64,000 bases of DNA. Source: Arthrobacter russicus. Its GTDB lineage: Bacteria > Actinomycetota > Actinomycetes > Actinomycetales > Micrococcaceae. Position 1 is the stretch's first letter. Every line of letters starts with the position of its first letter. The notes under the pieces were generated by a model, which worked only from the letters and a program-made list of their open reading frames with translations, made no database searches and was not told the origin of the DNA. Both the position numbers and the translations under genes were made by a program. Where the stretch lies: contig NZ_JAVDQF010000001.1 in assembly GCF_031454135.1 (NCBI RefSeq), positions 744,001 to 808,000 of the forward strand, read 5' to 3'. Shown here piece after piece: positions 1 through 9,030 of this stretch.

Positions 1-411
1 CTTCGGGAGCGATACGACGGCGAGATCACCTACGTCATCCGCTACTTCCCTCTGCCGGGGCACCTGAACTCCAGGAACGCCGCATTCGCCGCCGAAGCGG
101 CGGCGCAGCAGGGACGCCTGGAAGAGATGTATCGCAAGCTCTTCGAGACGCAGGCCGAGTGGGGTGAAGCCCCGGAATCGCGGGCGAGCCTGTTCCGAGG
201 CTTCGCGGAGGAGATGGGCCTGGACATGGCCGCTTACGATTCCGCGATCTCGGATCCCGCAACGGTCGCACGAGTCGATCTCGACTACAACGACGGTCGG
301 GCACTGGGAGTGAGCGGAACTCCGACGTTCTTCGTGAACGGCGACGCCATCACGCTCGAGCGCTACGACGACCTGGAGACTGCGATTGTCTCAGCGGGCG
401 AGCGAACATGA
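1..411 (+). CDS. DsbA-family thiol oxidoreductase, C-terminal part (cut by window edge)
   Basis: The frame is open from base 1 and ends at 411, giving 136 residues of a thioredoxin-fold DsbA/Thioredoxin_4 protein. The visible part has the alpha-helical insertion and then GVSGTPTFFVNG, which carries the cis-proline loop (TP) that packs against the active site in this family. The redox CXXC motif would lie upstream, outside the window, so activity cannot be judged. The stop overlaps the next start (ATGA at 408-411), so it is translationally coupled to the flavin oxidoreductase gene. DsbA-like proteins oxidise or shuffle disulfides outside the cytoplasmic membrane. The link to the downstream CtaG and LspA genes suggests a cell-envelope maturation role, which is inference. 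Confidence 0.8.
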   Translation, partial: LRERYDGEITYVIRYFPLPGHLNSRNAAFAAEAAAQQGRLEEMYRKLFETQAEWGEAPESRASLFRGFAEEMGLDMAAYDSAISDPATVARVDLDYNDGRALGVSGTPTFFVNGDAITLERYDDLETAIVSAGERT

Positions 412-1421
412 AACTCCGGGGGCTCTCTCACCGTCGAGTGATCATCGTCGGCTCCGGCCATGCCGGTCTCTCTGTCGCCGCCGAACTCTCACGTTCGGGC
501 CTGCAGCCGCAACGGGATTTTGCCGTGATCGACAGCAACCCCGACGGGCAACGCTCGTGGGCCTTCCGCTGGTCGTCCATGGAACTCCTGACCGAGGCCG
601 GCCGCAGCACGGTCGCCGGCCAGCATCTCACCGGTGACCCCTATCGACGCCCGTCACCGCGCGAGATCGAACAGCATCTCCTCGACGTCGAGTCGAGTTT
701 GGGGGTCACGACGATGTGGGGCATCAGAGCGACAGGTGTGGAACGTCTGGGAGACGGTTCGACTCTCCTCCTGTCAACGAATGAAGGGCCGGTACAGACG
801 CGCAACGTCGTCTGCGCGACGGGGGCGGCGGCTCGACCTCGGACTCTGGGGTGGGCGGTGGGTGCCGCGGTGCCGGGGATCATGGTTCACAGCGCGGACT
901 ATCACGGACCAGGTCAGATTCCCCGCGGCGACGTTCTGGTCGTCGGAGCCGGTCACAGCGGCCAGCAGATCGCACGCGAACTCAGCAGCACGCACCGCGT
1001 CACGCTGTCCTCCCGACCGACGTATGCCTCGGCAGGTCGACCGATACGGCGCCTCGTCGGGCGACGTCGTACAGACGCGAGAGGCGCGGCGGCCCTCTCG
1101 CTGGATCCAGAATGGGCGCAGCTTGGTATCGACGTGGTGTCTGCGGCGGTCGCCGCGGACGGAGCGCACATCGTCTTCGACGACGGCCGGCGAATCGCTC
1201 CGCAATCGATCATCTTCGCGACCGGATACCGGCCCGCGGACGGATGGCTTCCCCGCAGGGTACTCGATGCTACATCCGGTCGTGGGAAGCGCGGGACCAC
1301 GGGCGTCCCGGGTTTGTTCGTTGTGGGTATGCCGACCTACGGCAGCCGGGACGCCGACACCTTCGCCGGCGCACGCCGTGACGCGATCTCGATAGCGCGT
1401 CACATCATGAAGCGCCCCTGA
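408..1421 (+). CDS. FAD/NAD(P)-dependent oxidoreductase of the flavin monooxygenase type (cassette 1)
   Basis: 337 residues. It has a first Rossmann GxGxxG at residues 15-20 (GSGHAG), a second nucleotide-binding GxGxxG at about 180-185 (GAGHSG) and an ATGY motif at about 271-274. This is the two-dinucleotide-fold layout of flavin-containing monooxygenases and related NAD(P)H oxidoreductases. The substrate is unknown. It is coupled to the DsbA-like gene by an ATGA overlap. A clear paralogue at 9198-10244 shares the same motifs, including RNVVCATGAA, and is likewise followed by a ctaG-type gene. Family assignment is firm; the reaction is not known. Confidence 0.85.
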   Translation: MKLRGLSHRRVIIVGSGHAGLSVAAELSRSGLQPQRDFAVIDSNPDGQRSWAFRWSSMELLTEAGRSTVAGQHLTGDPYRRPSPREIEQHLLDVESSLGVTTMWGIRATGVERLGDGSTLLLSTNEGPVQTRNVVCATGAAARPRTLGWAVGAAVPGIMVHSADYHGPGQIPRGDVLVVGAGHSGQQIARELSSTHRVTLSSRPTYASAGRPIRRLVGRRRTDARGAAALSLDPEWAQLGIDVVSAAVAADGAHIVFDDGRRIAPQSIIFATGYRPADGWLPRRVLDATSGRGKRGTTGVPGLFVVGMPTYGSRDADTFAGARRDAISIARHIMKRP

Positions 1422-1462
1422 ACACGCTCGCACGACACCACTAACCGAAACGAGGATCACAC

Positions 1463-1846
1463 ATGAAACATCCGATAGCCGTGAGGATGTATGCGTGGGT
1501 CACCGTCGCGTGCGTGCTGCCGATCGCCGCGACGGTTCTGCTGGTGTCGCCTGCTGCTTCAGCGTCCGCCGCTGGGGATGTCGCACCAGCGACCACGTCC
1601 TCCGCTCCCGGGCCGACCTCACCCCCCTCGCCGTCGCCGACGGTCGAAGAGACGGAGTCCGACGACCACCCCCAACGGCAGAATGGGGAGCGGCCGGTGG
1701 AGCGAGACGATCTCGGGTTCCTCGGCATCCTGTTTGTGACCGGCATGGGGTTCGTCCTCGTGGCTGGTGCTGTCGGTGTCGCCGTCGCCGGATGCAAGCG
1801 CCGCCGCCGGGACCGTGCCGTGGCCAAGACGGACAGGGGAGCGTGA
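1463..1846 (+). CDS. Small exported membrane-anchored protein with Pro/Ser/Thr-rich stalk
   Basis: 127 residues. A signal-peptide-like start has a hydrophobic stretch at about residues 10-35. A low-complexity Pro/Ser/Thr/Glu region follows at about 40-80, then one transmembrane segment at about 87-108 and a short basic tail. The predicted topology is an extracytoplasmic stalk with a cytosolic C-terminus. I recognise no domain. The stop is 2 bases before the lspA start, so it belongs to the operon running from the DsbA-like gene to ctaG. It could be an accessory factor for the envelope cassette; no function can be assigned. Confidence 0.7.
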   Translation: MKHPIAVRMYAWVTVACVLPIAATVLLVSPAASASAAGDVAPATTSSAPGPTSPPSPSPTVEETESDDHPQRQNGERPVERDDLGFLGILFVTGMGFVLVAGAVGVAVAGCKRRRRDRAVAKTDRGA

Positions 1847-1848
1847 CG

Positions 1849-2391
1849 ATGGGCGCACGGGTGCCGAAGTACGCCTTTGCATTCGCCGTCGCCGGCGCGA
1901 CGGTCATCATAGACCAGGTGTCGAAGGCTGTCGCCTTGGCGCAATTGAGTACCACGGAGCGCATTCCGCTGCTGGGAGACCTCCTCGGGCTGCAACTCGC
2001 GTTCAACCCGGGTGCCATCCTGTCGTTCGGTTCCGGAGCGACGCCGCTGCTGACCGCAATCGGAGTCGTGGTGACGGTCGTGCTGTTCGTGAGTGCAGTC
2101 CGTTCTCGCACCACCTGGTGGGCGGTCGGTATCGGGTTCGTCCTCGGCGGGGCCATCGGCAACGTCCTGGACCGTCTCTTCGCACCCCCTGCATTCGGTC
2201 GCGGATACGTCACCGACTTCCTCGCCTACTCAGACCTCTTCATCGGCAACCTGGCAGACGTGGCGCTGGGCGTCGGTGCCATCGTGCTGGCCATCGGGCT
2301 TGTTCGGCGCCGCCACGGCGCAGAGGAGAACGCTGCACCCACTCCGTCGCTGGCCTCAGAGGAGATGAGCGAACGTATGGAGAAATCATGA
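1849..2391 (+). CDS. lspA: Lipoprotein signal peptidase (signal peptidase II)
   Basis: 180 residues. The protein cleaves prolipoprotein signal peptides after lipidation, in the cytoplasmic membrane. Four transmembrane segments fit the family. The conserved blocks are visible: DQVSK near the first helix, FNPGAILSFG (a variant of the usual FNxGAAFS), GNVLDR and NLADV, the last two carrying the aspartate pair of the active site. I chose the ATG at 1849 because GGGGAG lies 8 bases upstream; a longer open frame further upstream overlaps the preceding gene. It is probably an extra copy carried on the island, since a housekeeping lspA is expected elsewhere. The island encodes at least one lipoprotein (gamma-glutamyltransferase) that could be a client, which is inference. 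Confidence 0.92.
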   Translation: MGARVPKYAFAFAVAGATVIIDQVSKAVALAQLSTTERIPLLGDLLGLQLAFNPGAILSFGSGATPLLTAIGVVVTVVLFVSAVRSRTTWWAVGIGFVLGGAIGNVLDRLFAPPAFGRGYVTDFLAYSDLFIGNLADVALGVGAIVLAIGLVRRRHGAEENAAPTPSLASEEMSERMEKS

Positions 2392-2723
2392 CGCAGAAGA
2401 AGCGGACCCCTTCCACATATCAGCGGAATGCTCTGGCGCCGAGCCTGCTCGCAGCCGCGGTACTCTTCCTCGCCCCCGTGCTGCTGGCAAGCGACTGGGC
2501 CCCGGTCGTGCTCTACGCCACGTCGATCCTCGCGGTGATCGTCGGATGGTTCGCCGTGCAAGCGCGCCACTGGTGGTGGATCCCCGTGTTCGTCGCCATC
2601 GCCGTCCTGTGGAATCCGGTGATGCCCTTCCCGTTCGCCGGACCTGTCTGGACTGGGATCCAGCCCGCGGCAGCAGTCGTCTTCCTGGTGGCGGGAGGCC
2701 TGATCAAGTTCCCCCGACCCTGA
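2388..2723 (+). CDS. Small membrane protein resembling DUF6804
   Basis: 111 residues with about three to four hydrophobic segments and a Trp-rich region (HWWWIPVF) followed by WNPVMPFPF. This pattern recalls DUF6804-type actinobacterial membrane proteins; the name is from memory and not verified. The start overlaps the lspA stop (ATGA at 2388-2391). It ends 49 bases before ctaG and so lies inside the same operon. Function unknown. Confidence 0.7.
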   Translation: MTQKKRTPSTYQRNALAPSLLAAAVLFLAPVLLASDWAPVVLYATSILAVIVGWFAVQARHWWWIPVFVAIAVLWNPVMPFPFAGPVWTGIQPAAAVVFLVAGGLIKFPRP

Positions 2724-2772
2724 TGTCGGTGCTCATCGCTCAGCTCATCGACGGGCCGGAGGGGATCCGTCG

Positions 2773-3768
2773 ATGACTCCGTGGATCCCCGACGTCGCAC
2801 CCGCCTTCCCGGACTACTTCGCCGTGGTTCCTGGGGCGTTTCCGGTGCTACCCGTGTTCGCCGGGCTGCTCGCGGTTCTCTACATCGCCGGGGCCGTGCG
2901 CATGTGGGTGCGGCGTCGACGCTGGTCGGTCTGGCGCACGCTCAGCTTCCTCATCGGCTGTGCGCTCCTAGCGGCGACGACCGGTCTCGCCGTGGAGAAC
3001 TACGGCTACGCGCTCATGTCGGTGTTCATGTTCCAGCAACTCACTCTGATGATGGCGATTCCGCCGCTACTCATCCTGGGATCCCCGGGCACCTTGCTGC
3101 TCCGCGCCACCCCGCACGTGGGAATGGGACGCACCGCGCTCGCCGTCGCCCAAGCGGGGCTGCGCAGTAGACTCGCGCGCTGGGCACTGAGCCCATGGGC
3201 CGCACTCCCTCTCTATCTCGCCGCGTTCTACGGCCTATACCTCGCGGGCTTCGCAGACTCCATCCTGGGCTCGACCGCGGGACACATCGCCCTCGAGGTG
3301 GCGTTCCTCGGCGCTGGAGTCATCTTCACGATCCCCATCCTGAGCTCCGACCCGCTGCCGGTCCGCCTCAGCCACGGCGGTCGCGCCCTCGACGTGTTCG
3401 CCGAAGCAGCCCTGCACGCCTTCTTCGGCGTGTTCCTCATGATGGCCACCACGATGCTCATCACCCACTTCGTCGCCCCCACGCAAGCCATGGGACTAGA
3501 CCCCATCGAAGACCAGCAACTCGCCGGCGGACTCGCCTGGTCGTACGGCGAGGCCCCCACACTCCTCATGCTGATCTACGTCATGCACCGATGGTTCCGG
3601 GAAGACACCGCACGATCCGAGGCACAGGACCGGTACGTTGACATCCACGGATCATCCGAACTGGACGACTACAACGCGTACCTCCAGAAACTTCGCGAGC
3701 GGGACATCGGCCCGGTTCCGACATTCTCTCAGCGTGTTCCTCCGCGCTCACGTCGACCAAGTGCTTGA
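2773..3768 (+). CDS. ctaG: CtaG-type cytochrome c oxidase assembly protein (cassette 1)
   Basis: 331 residues with about seven transmembrane segments, of the caa3_CtaG family (unrelated in sequence to Cox11). Characteristic stretches include RRRRWSVWRTLSF after the first helix, FMFQQLTLMM and ILGSPGTLLLRATPH. Members help assemble the CuA/CuB centre of cytochrome oxidases and also occur in copper-related clusters. GGAGGGG about 8 bases upstream supports the ATG at 2773. The C-terminus is a basic Pro/Arg/Ser-rich tail. A paralogue lies at 10241-11170, so the island carries two copies, each downstream of a flavin oxidoreductase. A role in copper handling is inference from context. Confidence 0.88.
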   Translation: MTPWIPDVAPAFPDYFAVVPGAFPVLPVFAGLLAVLYIAGAVRMWVRRRRWSVWRTLSFLIGCALLAATTGLAVENYGYALMSVFMFQQLTLMMAIPPLLILGSPGTLLLRATPHVGMGRTALAVAQAGLRSRLARWALSPWAALPLYLAAFYGLYLAGFADSILGSTAGHIALEVAFLGAGVIFTIPILSSDPLPVRLSHGGRALDVFAEAALHAFFGVFLMMATTMLITHFVAPTQAMGLDPIEDQQLAGGLAWSYGEAPTLLMLIYVMHRWFREDTARSEAQDRYVDIHGSSELDDYNAYLQKLRERDIGPVPTFSQRVPPRSRRPSA

Positions 3769-3851
3769 GGTCTCCGGCGACAGTACGACCGCCGGAGAGG
3801 GGCAGTGGTCGATAGCGCGGAAGGACTCTGACCGGGCTTCTCCGTACTGAA

Positions 3852-4196
3852 TCACGCCTGGTGGTGGTGCGGTGTTCCTATGGCATGCTCGGCTTGCTTG
3901 AGCGCTTCGTCGACGAGGGCTACGGCGTGCTCGTCGGTGAGCCGATAGAAGACCCGGGTTCCTTCCTGCCGGGTGGTGACGATGCGGGCGAGTCTCATCT
4001 TCGCGAGATGTTGCGAGACAGCTGTCGAGTGTTTGTCGACGATATCGGCGAGGTGGTTGACGGACATCTCTCCGTCGCGGAGCGCGAGGATGAGGCGGAC
4101 CCGCGTGGCGTCGGCGAGCATGGAGAAGATTTCGACGGCGAGTTCTACATAGGGGCTGTCGGGATGCCGAGCGCATGTGCTGTCCGAGTTGGTCAT
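3852..4196 (-). CDS. ArsR/SmtB-family transcriptional repressor
   Basis: 114 residues with a winged helix. The core FSMLADATRVRLILAL and the recognition region SVNHLADIV...TAVSQHLAKMR are typical of ArsR/SmtB metal sensors. Only one cysteine is present (near residue 8), so this is not a CmtR- or CadC-type thiol site. The alpha5 region and tail (DEHAVALVDEALKQAEH, then HHH) resemble Ni/Co/Zn-sensing NmtR-like proteins, so a His/Asp/Glu site is likely. It overlaps the upstream MFS gene by ATGA, so transporter and repressor form one minus-strand operon that is probably autoregulated. Confidence 0.88.
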   Translation of the reverse strand: MTNSDSTCARHPDSPYVELAVEIFSMLADATRVRLILALRDGEMSVNHLADIVDKHSTAVSQHLAKMRLARIVTTRQEGTRVFYRLTDEHAVALVDEALKQAEHAIGTPHHHQA

Positions 4197-5464
4197 GAGG
4201 CCATCTTCTCCTGTTCAATCGATTTCGGTGTGTTCGTCGGGGATCGCCATCCGCGGCTGGCGATCAGCCCCGCCACGATGGCGATCACGGCGAGGACCGC
4301 GGCCGCGACCGTCAGGCTTGCGGCGCCGATCCATCCGGCCAGCGGGTAGGTGATGAGGAAGCAGGCGTGGGAAAGGGAGAACTGCGCCGTGTAGATGTAG
4401 TTGCGGGTGTTGTCATCCGATGCGCGAGCGAGCAGTCGCGCAGAGGGGGTGCTGATCATCGAGTTCCCTGCGCCGATGAACAGCCACAACGGGAGCAACA
4501 GCCACCAAGCACCTCCCCCGGCGGCCGACGTCGCCCAAGCGGTCATTCCCACTGCACCGATGAGGGCGAGGGAGCTGACAGTGGCTCCGGTGAGCATGAG
4601 GCGACGGTCGCCGATGCGTTCCACGAGTCTCGGGACGTTGATCGCGACCAGAAGGGACCCGGCGCCGTAGCAGGCGAGCGCGAATCCGAGGCTGCTGTTG
4701 TCGAACTGGAACACGTCTCGGGCGTAGACGACGGTGTTCACCAGCACCAGAGCGGTGCCGGCACCGACCACGAGGTTCATCGCCATCAGGAACCGCAGGC
4801 TTGGCGTCCTGGCGAAGATTCTTGCGCCGAGGGTTGTGCGGTGCCACACCGATCCTGTGGTCGTGACGGGTGTGCGCGAGGGGAACGGGGTCACCAGCAC
4901 GAGCACGGCCGAGAGGGCGAAGCCGACCGCGGTGCCCACGAACAGCAGGTTGAACTCGATCACGCTCAGCAGCGCGGCAGCCAGCAACGGGCTCACCAGT
5001 GCTTCGAGGTCGTAGGCGAGACGGGACAGCGAGAGCGCCTTGGTGTAGTCGCGTTCGTTGGGCAGAACCACGGGGATTAGTGATTGGAACGCGGGGGTGA
5101 ACGTCGCCGACGCGGACTGCAGGATGAACACCAGCAGGTAAATTTGCCAGATATCGGTGAGGAACGGCAGAGAGATGGCGACGGCGAGGCGGATCACGTC
5201 CGCCCCGATCAGTACGGCCTTCCTCGGCAGCCGATTCACTAGAGCGGCGATCACGGGCGCCACGCCCACATACGCGACCATCTTGATCGTCAGGGCGGTG
5301 CCCAGCACCGCCCCGGCATCAGCCCCGGCGATGTCGTACGCGAGCAGGCCGAGCGCGACGGTCAGCAGCCCGGTTCCCAGCAGCGCCACCACCTGAGCGG
5401 TGAACAGATTGCGGTAGCGAGACTCCCGCAGCACACTCAACACATCAAACCTCGTTACCTGCAT
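4193..5464 (-). CDS. MFS efflux transporter controlled by the ArsR gene
   Basis: 423 residues, about 12 transmembrane segments, major facilitator superfamily. The ATG at 5464 is preferred because upstream in-frame residues are Arg-rich and would cover the promoter. The gene is transcribed first, followed by the overlapping ArsR gene. MFS proteins paired with ArsR repressors export metals or drugs; the substrate cannot be read from sequence. A partly palindromic 21-base site overlaps the start and probably serves as operator. Confidence 0.85.
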   Translation of the reverse strand: MQVTRFDVLSVLRESRYRNLFTAQVVALLGTGLLTVALGLLAYDIAGADAGAVLGTALTIKMVAYVGVAPVIAALVNRLPRKAVLIGADVIRLAVAISLPFLTDIWQIYLLVFILQSASATFTPAFQSLIPVVLPNERDYTKALSLSRLAYDLEALVSPLLAAALLSVIEFNLLFVGTAVGFALSAVLVLVTPFPSRTPVTTTGSVWHRTTLGARIFARTPSLRFLMAMNLVVGAGTALVLVNTVVYARDVFQFDNSSLGFALACYGAGSLLVAINVPRLVERIGDRRLMLTGATVSSLALIGAVGMTAWATSAAGGGAWWLLLPLWLFIGAGNSMISTPSARLLARASDDNTRNYIYTAQFSLSHACFLITYPLAGWIGAASLTVAAAVLAVIAIVAGLIASRGWRSPTNTPKSIEQEKMAS

Positions 5465-5482
5465 AGTTGCGTAGATACGATG
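5462..5482. promoter_or_regulatory. Candidate ArsR operator at the MFS-arsR start
   Basis: A 21-base imperfect inverted repeat of the form CATnGT-N9-ACnATG spans the MFS start codon. TTGC/GCAA arms also occur at 5467-5485. The position fits steric repression by the ArsR protein encoded in the same operon. A related CTACGCA heptamer occurs twice at about 7267-7290, upstream of the gamma-glutamyltransferase gene. This is a visual match only. Confidence 0.4.
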
Positions 5483-5661
5483 CAACCTTAGCACTCTCCG
5501 CAACGGCAGGCGCACTTCGCGGACGACTCACATCCGTCTGCGCTCCTGTGGGGAGGGGCTGCCCTGCCGCATGGGGATCTTCTGTTGACCAGGTCAGGCA
5601 GGCGGGCGGGAGCGTCAGGCTGGATGGAGAGGCCGGTTCCCTGCGGTGGTTGTGAGCCCGG

Positions 5662-6144
5662 TCAAGTCCGCGTGGACGCGCGTGCTTGCCCGGAGGACAT
5701 GGGGTCTGCGGGTCCGTGACCGGAGCCCGGTCTGCGCACGAGCCCCGATCGCAGCAGGATGATCGTGTCGAGGACGAGAGTGGTGAGCACGCTGATCACG
5801 ACGGCGACGAAGAAGATCATCGGCTCGATCCAATTCTGACCGCGAAGCAGGGTGAGCGTGATGAAGAACAGGATGAACTTCGCCAGCCAGCTGCCGAGGA
5901 CGATGGCGAAGAAGATTGGCACGTACAGCGGCGAGCCGTACCAGCGGTTCGCGACAAGCAGGCTGATCGCGGTGATTGCCAAGAAGACGGCGGTCAGCAC
6001 GACTCCGGTGATCGCGCTGATCAGACCCCGCTCTGCGGCAAGGAGCCAACCGATGCAAGCCCCGACAAAGGCGAGGCCGACGGTGATCCCCGCACTCCAC
6101 CGCAATGTGCGGCGAAGGACTGGCGTGCTCGTCACTGTAGTCAT
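5662..6144 (-). CDS. Four-helix membrane protein, AtpI-like
   Basis: 160 residues with four hydrophobic segments at about 16-36, 42-65, 75-97 and 107-130, then a basic, low-complexity tail. The layout and stretches such as PIFFAIVLGSWLAKFILFF resemble the AtpI-like proteins encoded upstream of atpB in actinobacteria. No ATP synthase genes are nearby, so this would be a displaced or repurposed copy on the island. It lies 28 bases beyond the 3' end of the broken DUF418 gene on the same strand. Function not established. Confidence 0.6.
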   Translation of the reverse strand: MTTVTSTPVLRRTLRWSAGITVGLAFVGACIGWLLAAERGLISAITGVVLTAVFLAITAISLLVANRWYGSPLYVPIFFAIVLGSWLAKFILFFITLTLLRGQNWIEPMIFFVAVVISVLTTLVLDTIILLRSGLVRRPGSGHGPADPMSSGQARASTRT

Positions 6145-6172
6145 CGTCGTCGCATTCCTCGGTCGTGGTGGG

Positions 6173-7239
6173 TCATGGGGACGCTCCGGGGCGTAGTTCC
6201 AGCCATCGGCCGCGGATGGCCCATTCCAGAGGGCCGGTGCGGAAGTGGCGCATCCATAGGAGCGCTCCGAGGATGCATCCGCCGATGGCGAGAAGGGAGA
6301 CGCCGACGCCCTGCAGGAACGTGAATCCGTCCTCGGGTCGCAGCGCCGCGAGCAGGAACAGGTGGCCGACGTAGAACGTCAGCGCCATCTGTCCGGCGAG
6401 GACCACTGGTGTCGCGAAGCGAGACAGATGACTCCAGAACCGCAACAGGAGTCCGGTGACGAAGATCGCGCTGCCCACGCTGCTGATCACCCACAACGGC
6501 ATCTGCCCGTGGGGCACCCCCGTCAACAGCAGGCCGTAGCCGCGCTCGGGTTCACCGAGAAGGAGGGGGAACAGCTCGGCTGCGGCCAGGGCGCCGACGC
6601 CGGCGATGCCGCCCGTGATGATCATCGCCTTCTGGACCCGCCGCTCGCGCAGGTCCATGCGGCCCAGCATCATCCCGAACACGAACGGGATGATCCACAC
6701 GACCAGAGGGTACGGACGCGACAGGAACAGCGTGTGCAGCAGGCCGGGAATGTCGCCGGACCATGCCAGCTCCGGACGGGGTTCGCCGGTGTGATCGAGG
6801 GATTCCCCGACAAAAATGAGCGGACCGACGATCATGAACACGGTGATGAGTCCGATCAGCACGCTGGTCGGAAGCCGGTATAATATAAGAGGAGGGCCAC
6901 AAGGAACAGCCCGCCGTATAGAGGGAGGATGACGTTGACCCCGTGCGGGAGTAAACCGAGCAGAAGACCGCCGACAATCAGGATTGCTGCACGCCAGAGG
7001 ACGACGATGATCCGTCGGCGCCCGTGGTCGGCGCGCAGGAACAGGCTCATCGATACGCCCGCAATGAGGACGAACAGCACCGATGCCCGGCCGTAGGGCA
7101 GAAACCACAACCGTTGAAACACGCTCTCGTTCGCGACAGGCCCGACGTTGACGATGATCATGCCGATCAGTGCGAGACCGCGGGCAGCGTCGATCGCGAA
7201 GAGCCGTTTCGACGCAGAGGCAGCGGTAATGGTTCCCAT
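6173..7239 (-). pseudogene. DUF418-type membrane acyltransferase-like gene, frameshifted
   Basis: The N-terminal frame starts at 7239 (MGTITAAS..., with LFAIDAARGLALIGM) and runs to a stop near 6856. The C-terminal frame continues in another phase to 6173 and ends with GPLEWAIRGRW, a DUF418 hallmark. The two halves together would give about 354 residues and seven to ten membrane helices, as expected of DUF418/acyltransferase-3-like proteins. The break coincides with two abutting copies of TATAA at 6879-6888; removing one copy joins LLLY directly to RLPTSVL and restores the family sequence. The gene appears inactivated by a 5-base tandem duplication, unless this is a sequencing error. Confidence 0.8.
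6879..6888. repeat. 5-bp tandem duplication (TATAA x2) causing a frameshift
   Basis: The bases 6879-6883 and 6884-6888 are identical. Deleting one copy restores a single open frame for the DUF418 gene, so the duplication is the likely lesion. Confidence 0.75.
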
Positions 7240-7308
7240 CACTACGGATCGTAACCTGCACACCTACGCATCTCCTGAGCTACGCAGATTGTTTGTTAGC
7301 ATCGGTAG

Positions 7309-8928
7309 ATGCCCCGCCTCGCCACCCGGCCGGCCGTTCTGGCCGCCCTCGTCCTCGTGACGGCGATGCTTGCCGGCTGCACGCCCACCGAGCCGACCCC
7401 GACACGGTCACCCCTCAGTAGCTCGACGCCCTCCCCCACGCCGACGCTTCCTCCGCTCGCCCAAGGCGCGGTGGCGGCAGGGCATCCGCTCTCCGCCGAA
7501 GCCGGCACAGCTGTCCTCCGCCAAGGCGGCAACGCGGTCGACGCCGCGATTGCCGCGGCCTTCGCCGACACGGTACTGCAGCCGGACGCGTCCAGTATCG
7601 GCGGCGGCGGCTCGGCCATCATCGCCGATAGCGACGATCTCGACTACGTGGACTACCGCGACGAGGTGAACACCGCTGGCTCGGTGCCGTCCTCGGGAGC
7701 GGGGATCCCTGGGTTCGTCGCCGGAATGGCGGCCCTGCACGAGCGTTACGGGACGCTGCCCTGGGAAACGCTACTCGAACCGGCGATCGCGCTCGCACGA
7801 GACGGCGCCCCCCTCTCCTCATATCTGGCCGGGCAACTCCAGTACCTCCCTGGTGGCGCGGCGGACGTACCGCCGTTCTATGACGCTGACGGCCGAAGGC
7901 TGCTCGCCGACGCGACATTCGTGCAGAGCACGCTCGCCGAGACGCTCAGCACGATCGCCACGGAGGGCGCGGACGCGTTCTACACCGGATCGCTGGTTCC
8001 GCGTCTGGCCGACGTGCCCGGGATCGACGCCGAATCTCTCGCCGCCTACGAGGTGCAATGGTCCGACCCGCCAGCCGGGACGTTCGGGGACTACACCGTC
8101 GTCTCGGCGGCACCGGCGTTGCCGGGCGCCGCGGTGATACAGCAGCTGCAGATCGAAGAAGCCCTCGGAATCGCCGGGGCAGCTCCCGGGTCGGCAGATT
8201 TCATCGACATCCAGACTCGCGCCTGGCGGATCGCCAACAACTCGATTCAGACGCTCTTCGGCGACCCGAACTTCGTTGACGTCCCCGTTGACGAGCTCAC
8301 CGACCCGGAGGCCAACGCCGCCCTGGCGGCCTCCGCGGGCGCGGCTGGGACAGCGGAGGGTGAAGATGTCGACGGGAACACGACGCACATCTCGGTCGTC
8401 GATGAGAACGGGCTGACCGTGTCCATGACGAACACCGTCACCGACTTCTGGGGCTCGAAACAGTACGTCGCCGGGTTCTTCTTCAACAACTCCCTCAAAC
8501 GGTTCAATGACATCGGTACTGCCGGGCTGAACGTCGTCCGGCCCGGCGCACGATCGGTTAGCTGGTCGGCGCCGAGCCTCGTCCTCGATGCCACCGGCCC
8601 GCCGGTACTGGTAGTAGGTCTTCCCGGTGGGCGACAGATCCCCAGCACTCTTGCCACCGTCATCGCCCTGTGGGCCATGCACGATGCGAGTGTCGAAGAA
8701 GCCGTCCTCGCCCCACGATTCCAATTGCTCACCAACGACGTCCTTCGCCTCGAGTCCGACAGTGTCGCCGCCGAGCTCCGTGGTCGCGGCTACACCGTGG
8801 AGGTGTCTGGCTACCCGCCCGTGTTCGGATCGGTACAGGCTCTCGAGATCGACTGGCAAACCCGGTCCGTGACCGGCTTCGCCGACCCACGGCGTGCGGC
8901 AGGTGTCAGCTACACAGGCTCCGGATAG
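7309..8928 (+). CDS. ggt: Gamma-glutamyltransferase, lipoprotein
   Basis: 539 residues. The N-terminus is a lipoprotein signal with lipobox LAGC near residue 23, followed by a Thr/Pro/Ser-rich spacer. Ntn-hydrolase features include SSIGGGG (the substrate-site glycine block) and GNTTHISVVDENG, where the Thr of TTH becomes the new N-terminal nucleophile after self-cleavage. Length fits the family. Such enzymes transfer or hydrolyse gamma-glutamyl groups of glutathione-like thiols outside the cell. No good Shine-Dalgarno is visible before the ATG at 7309. It is divergent from the broken DUF418 gene. As a lipoprotein it would need LspA, which this island also encodes. Confidence 0.88.
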   Translation: MPRLATRPAVLAALVLVTAMLAGCTPTEPTPTRSPLSSSTPSPTPTLPPLAQGAVAAGHPLSAEAGTAVLRQGGNAVDAAIAAAFADTVLQPDASSIGGGGSAIIADSDDLDYVDYRDEVNTAGSVPSSGAGIPGFVAGMAALHERYGTLPWETLLEPAIALARDGAPLSSYLAGQLQYLPGGAADVPPFYDADGRRLLADATFVQSTLAETLSTIATEGADAFYTGSLVPRLADVPGIDAESLAAYEVQWSDPPAGTFGDYTVVSAAPALPGAAVIQQLQIEEALGIAGAAPGSADFIDIQTRAWRIANNSIQTLFGDPNFVDVPVDELTDPEANAALAASAGAAGTAEGEDVDGNTTHISVVDENGLTVSMTNTVTDFWGSKQYVAGFFFNNSLKRFNDIGTAGLNVVRPGARSVSWSAPSLVLDATGPPVLVVGLPGGRQIPSTLATVIALWAMHDASVEEAVLAPRFQLLTNDVLRLESDSVAAELRGRGYTVEVSGYPPVFGSVQALEIDWQTRSVTGFADPRRAAGVSYTGSG

Positions 8929-9030
8929 ATACGAACCACCCATGAACCAACTGTCCGTCGTTGCGTCGAACATCCCGACCCGTGGGGTTGAGTCAGCTCG
9001 TGTCCCTCCCGTCGCGGCAGGAACGATCCC

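Noticed and set aside
2724-2776. 17-codon frame between the DUF6804-like gene and ctaG
   Set aside because: No good ribosome site and no protein character; overlaps the ctaG ribosome site.
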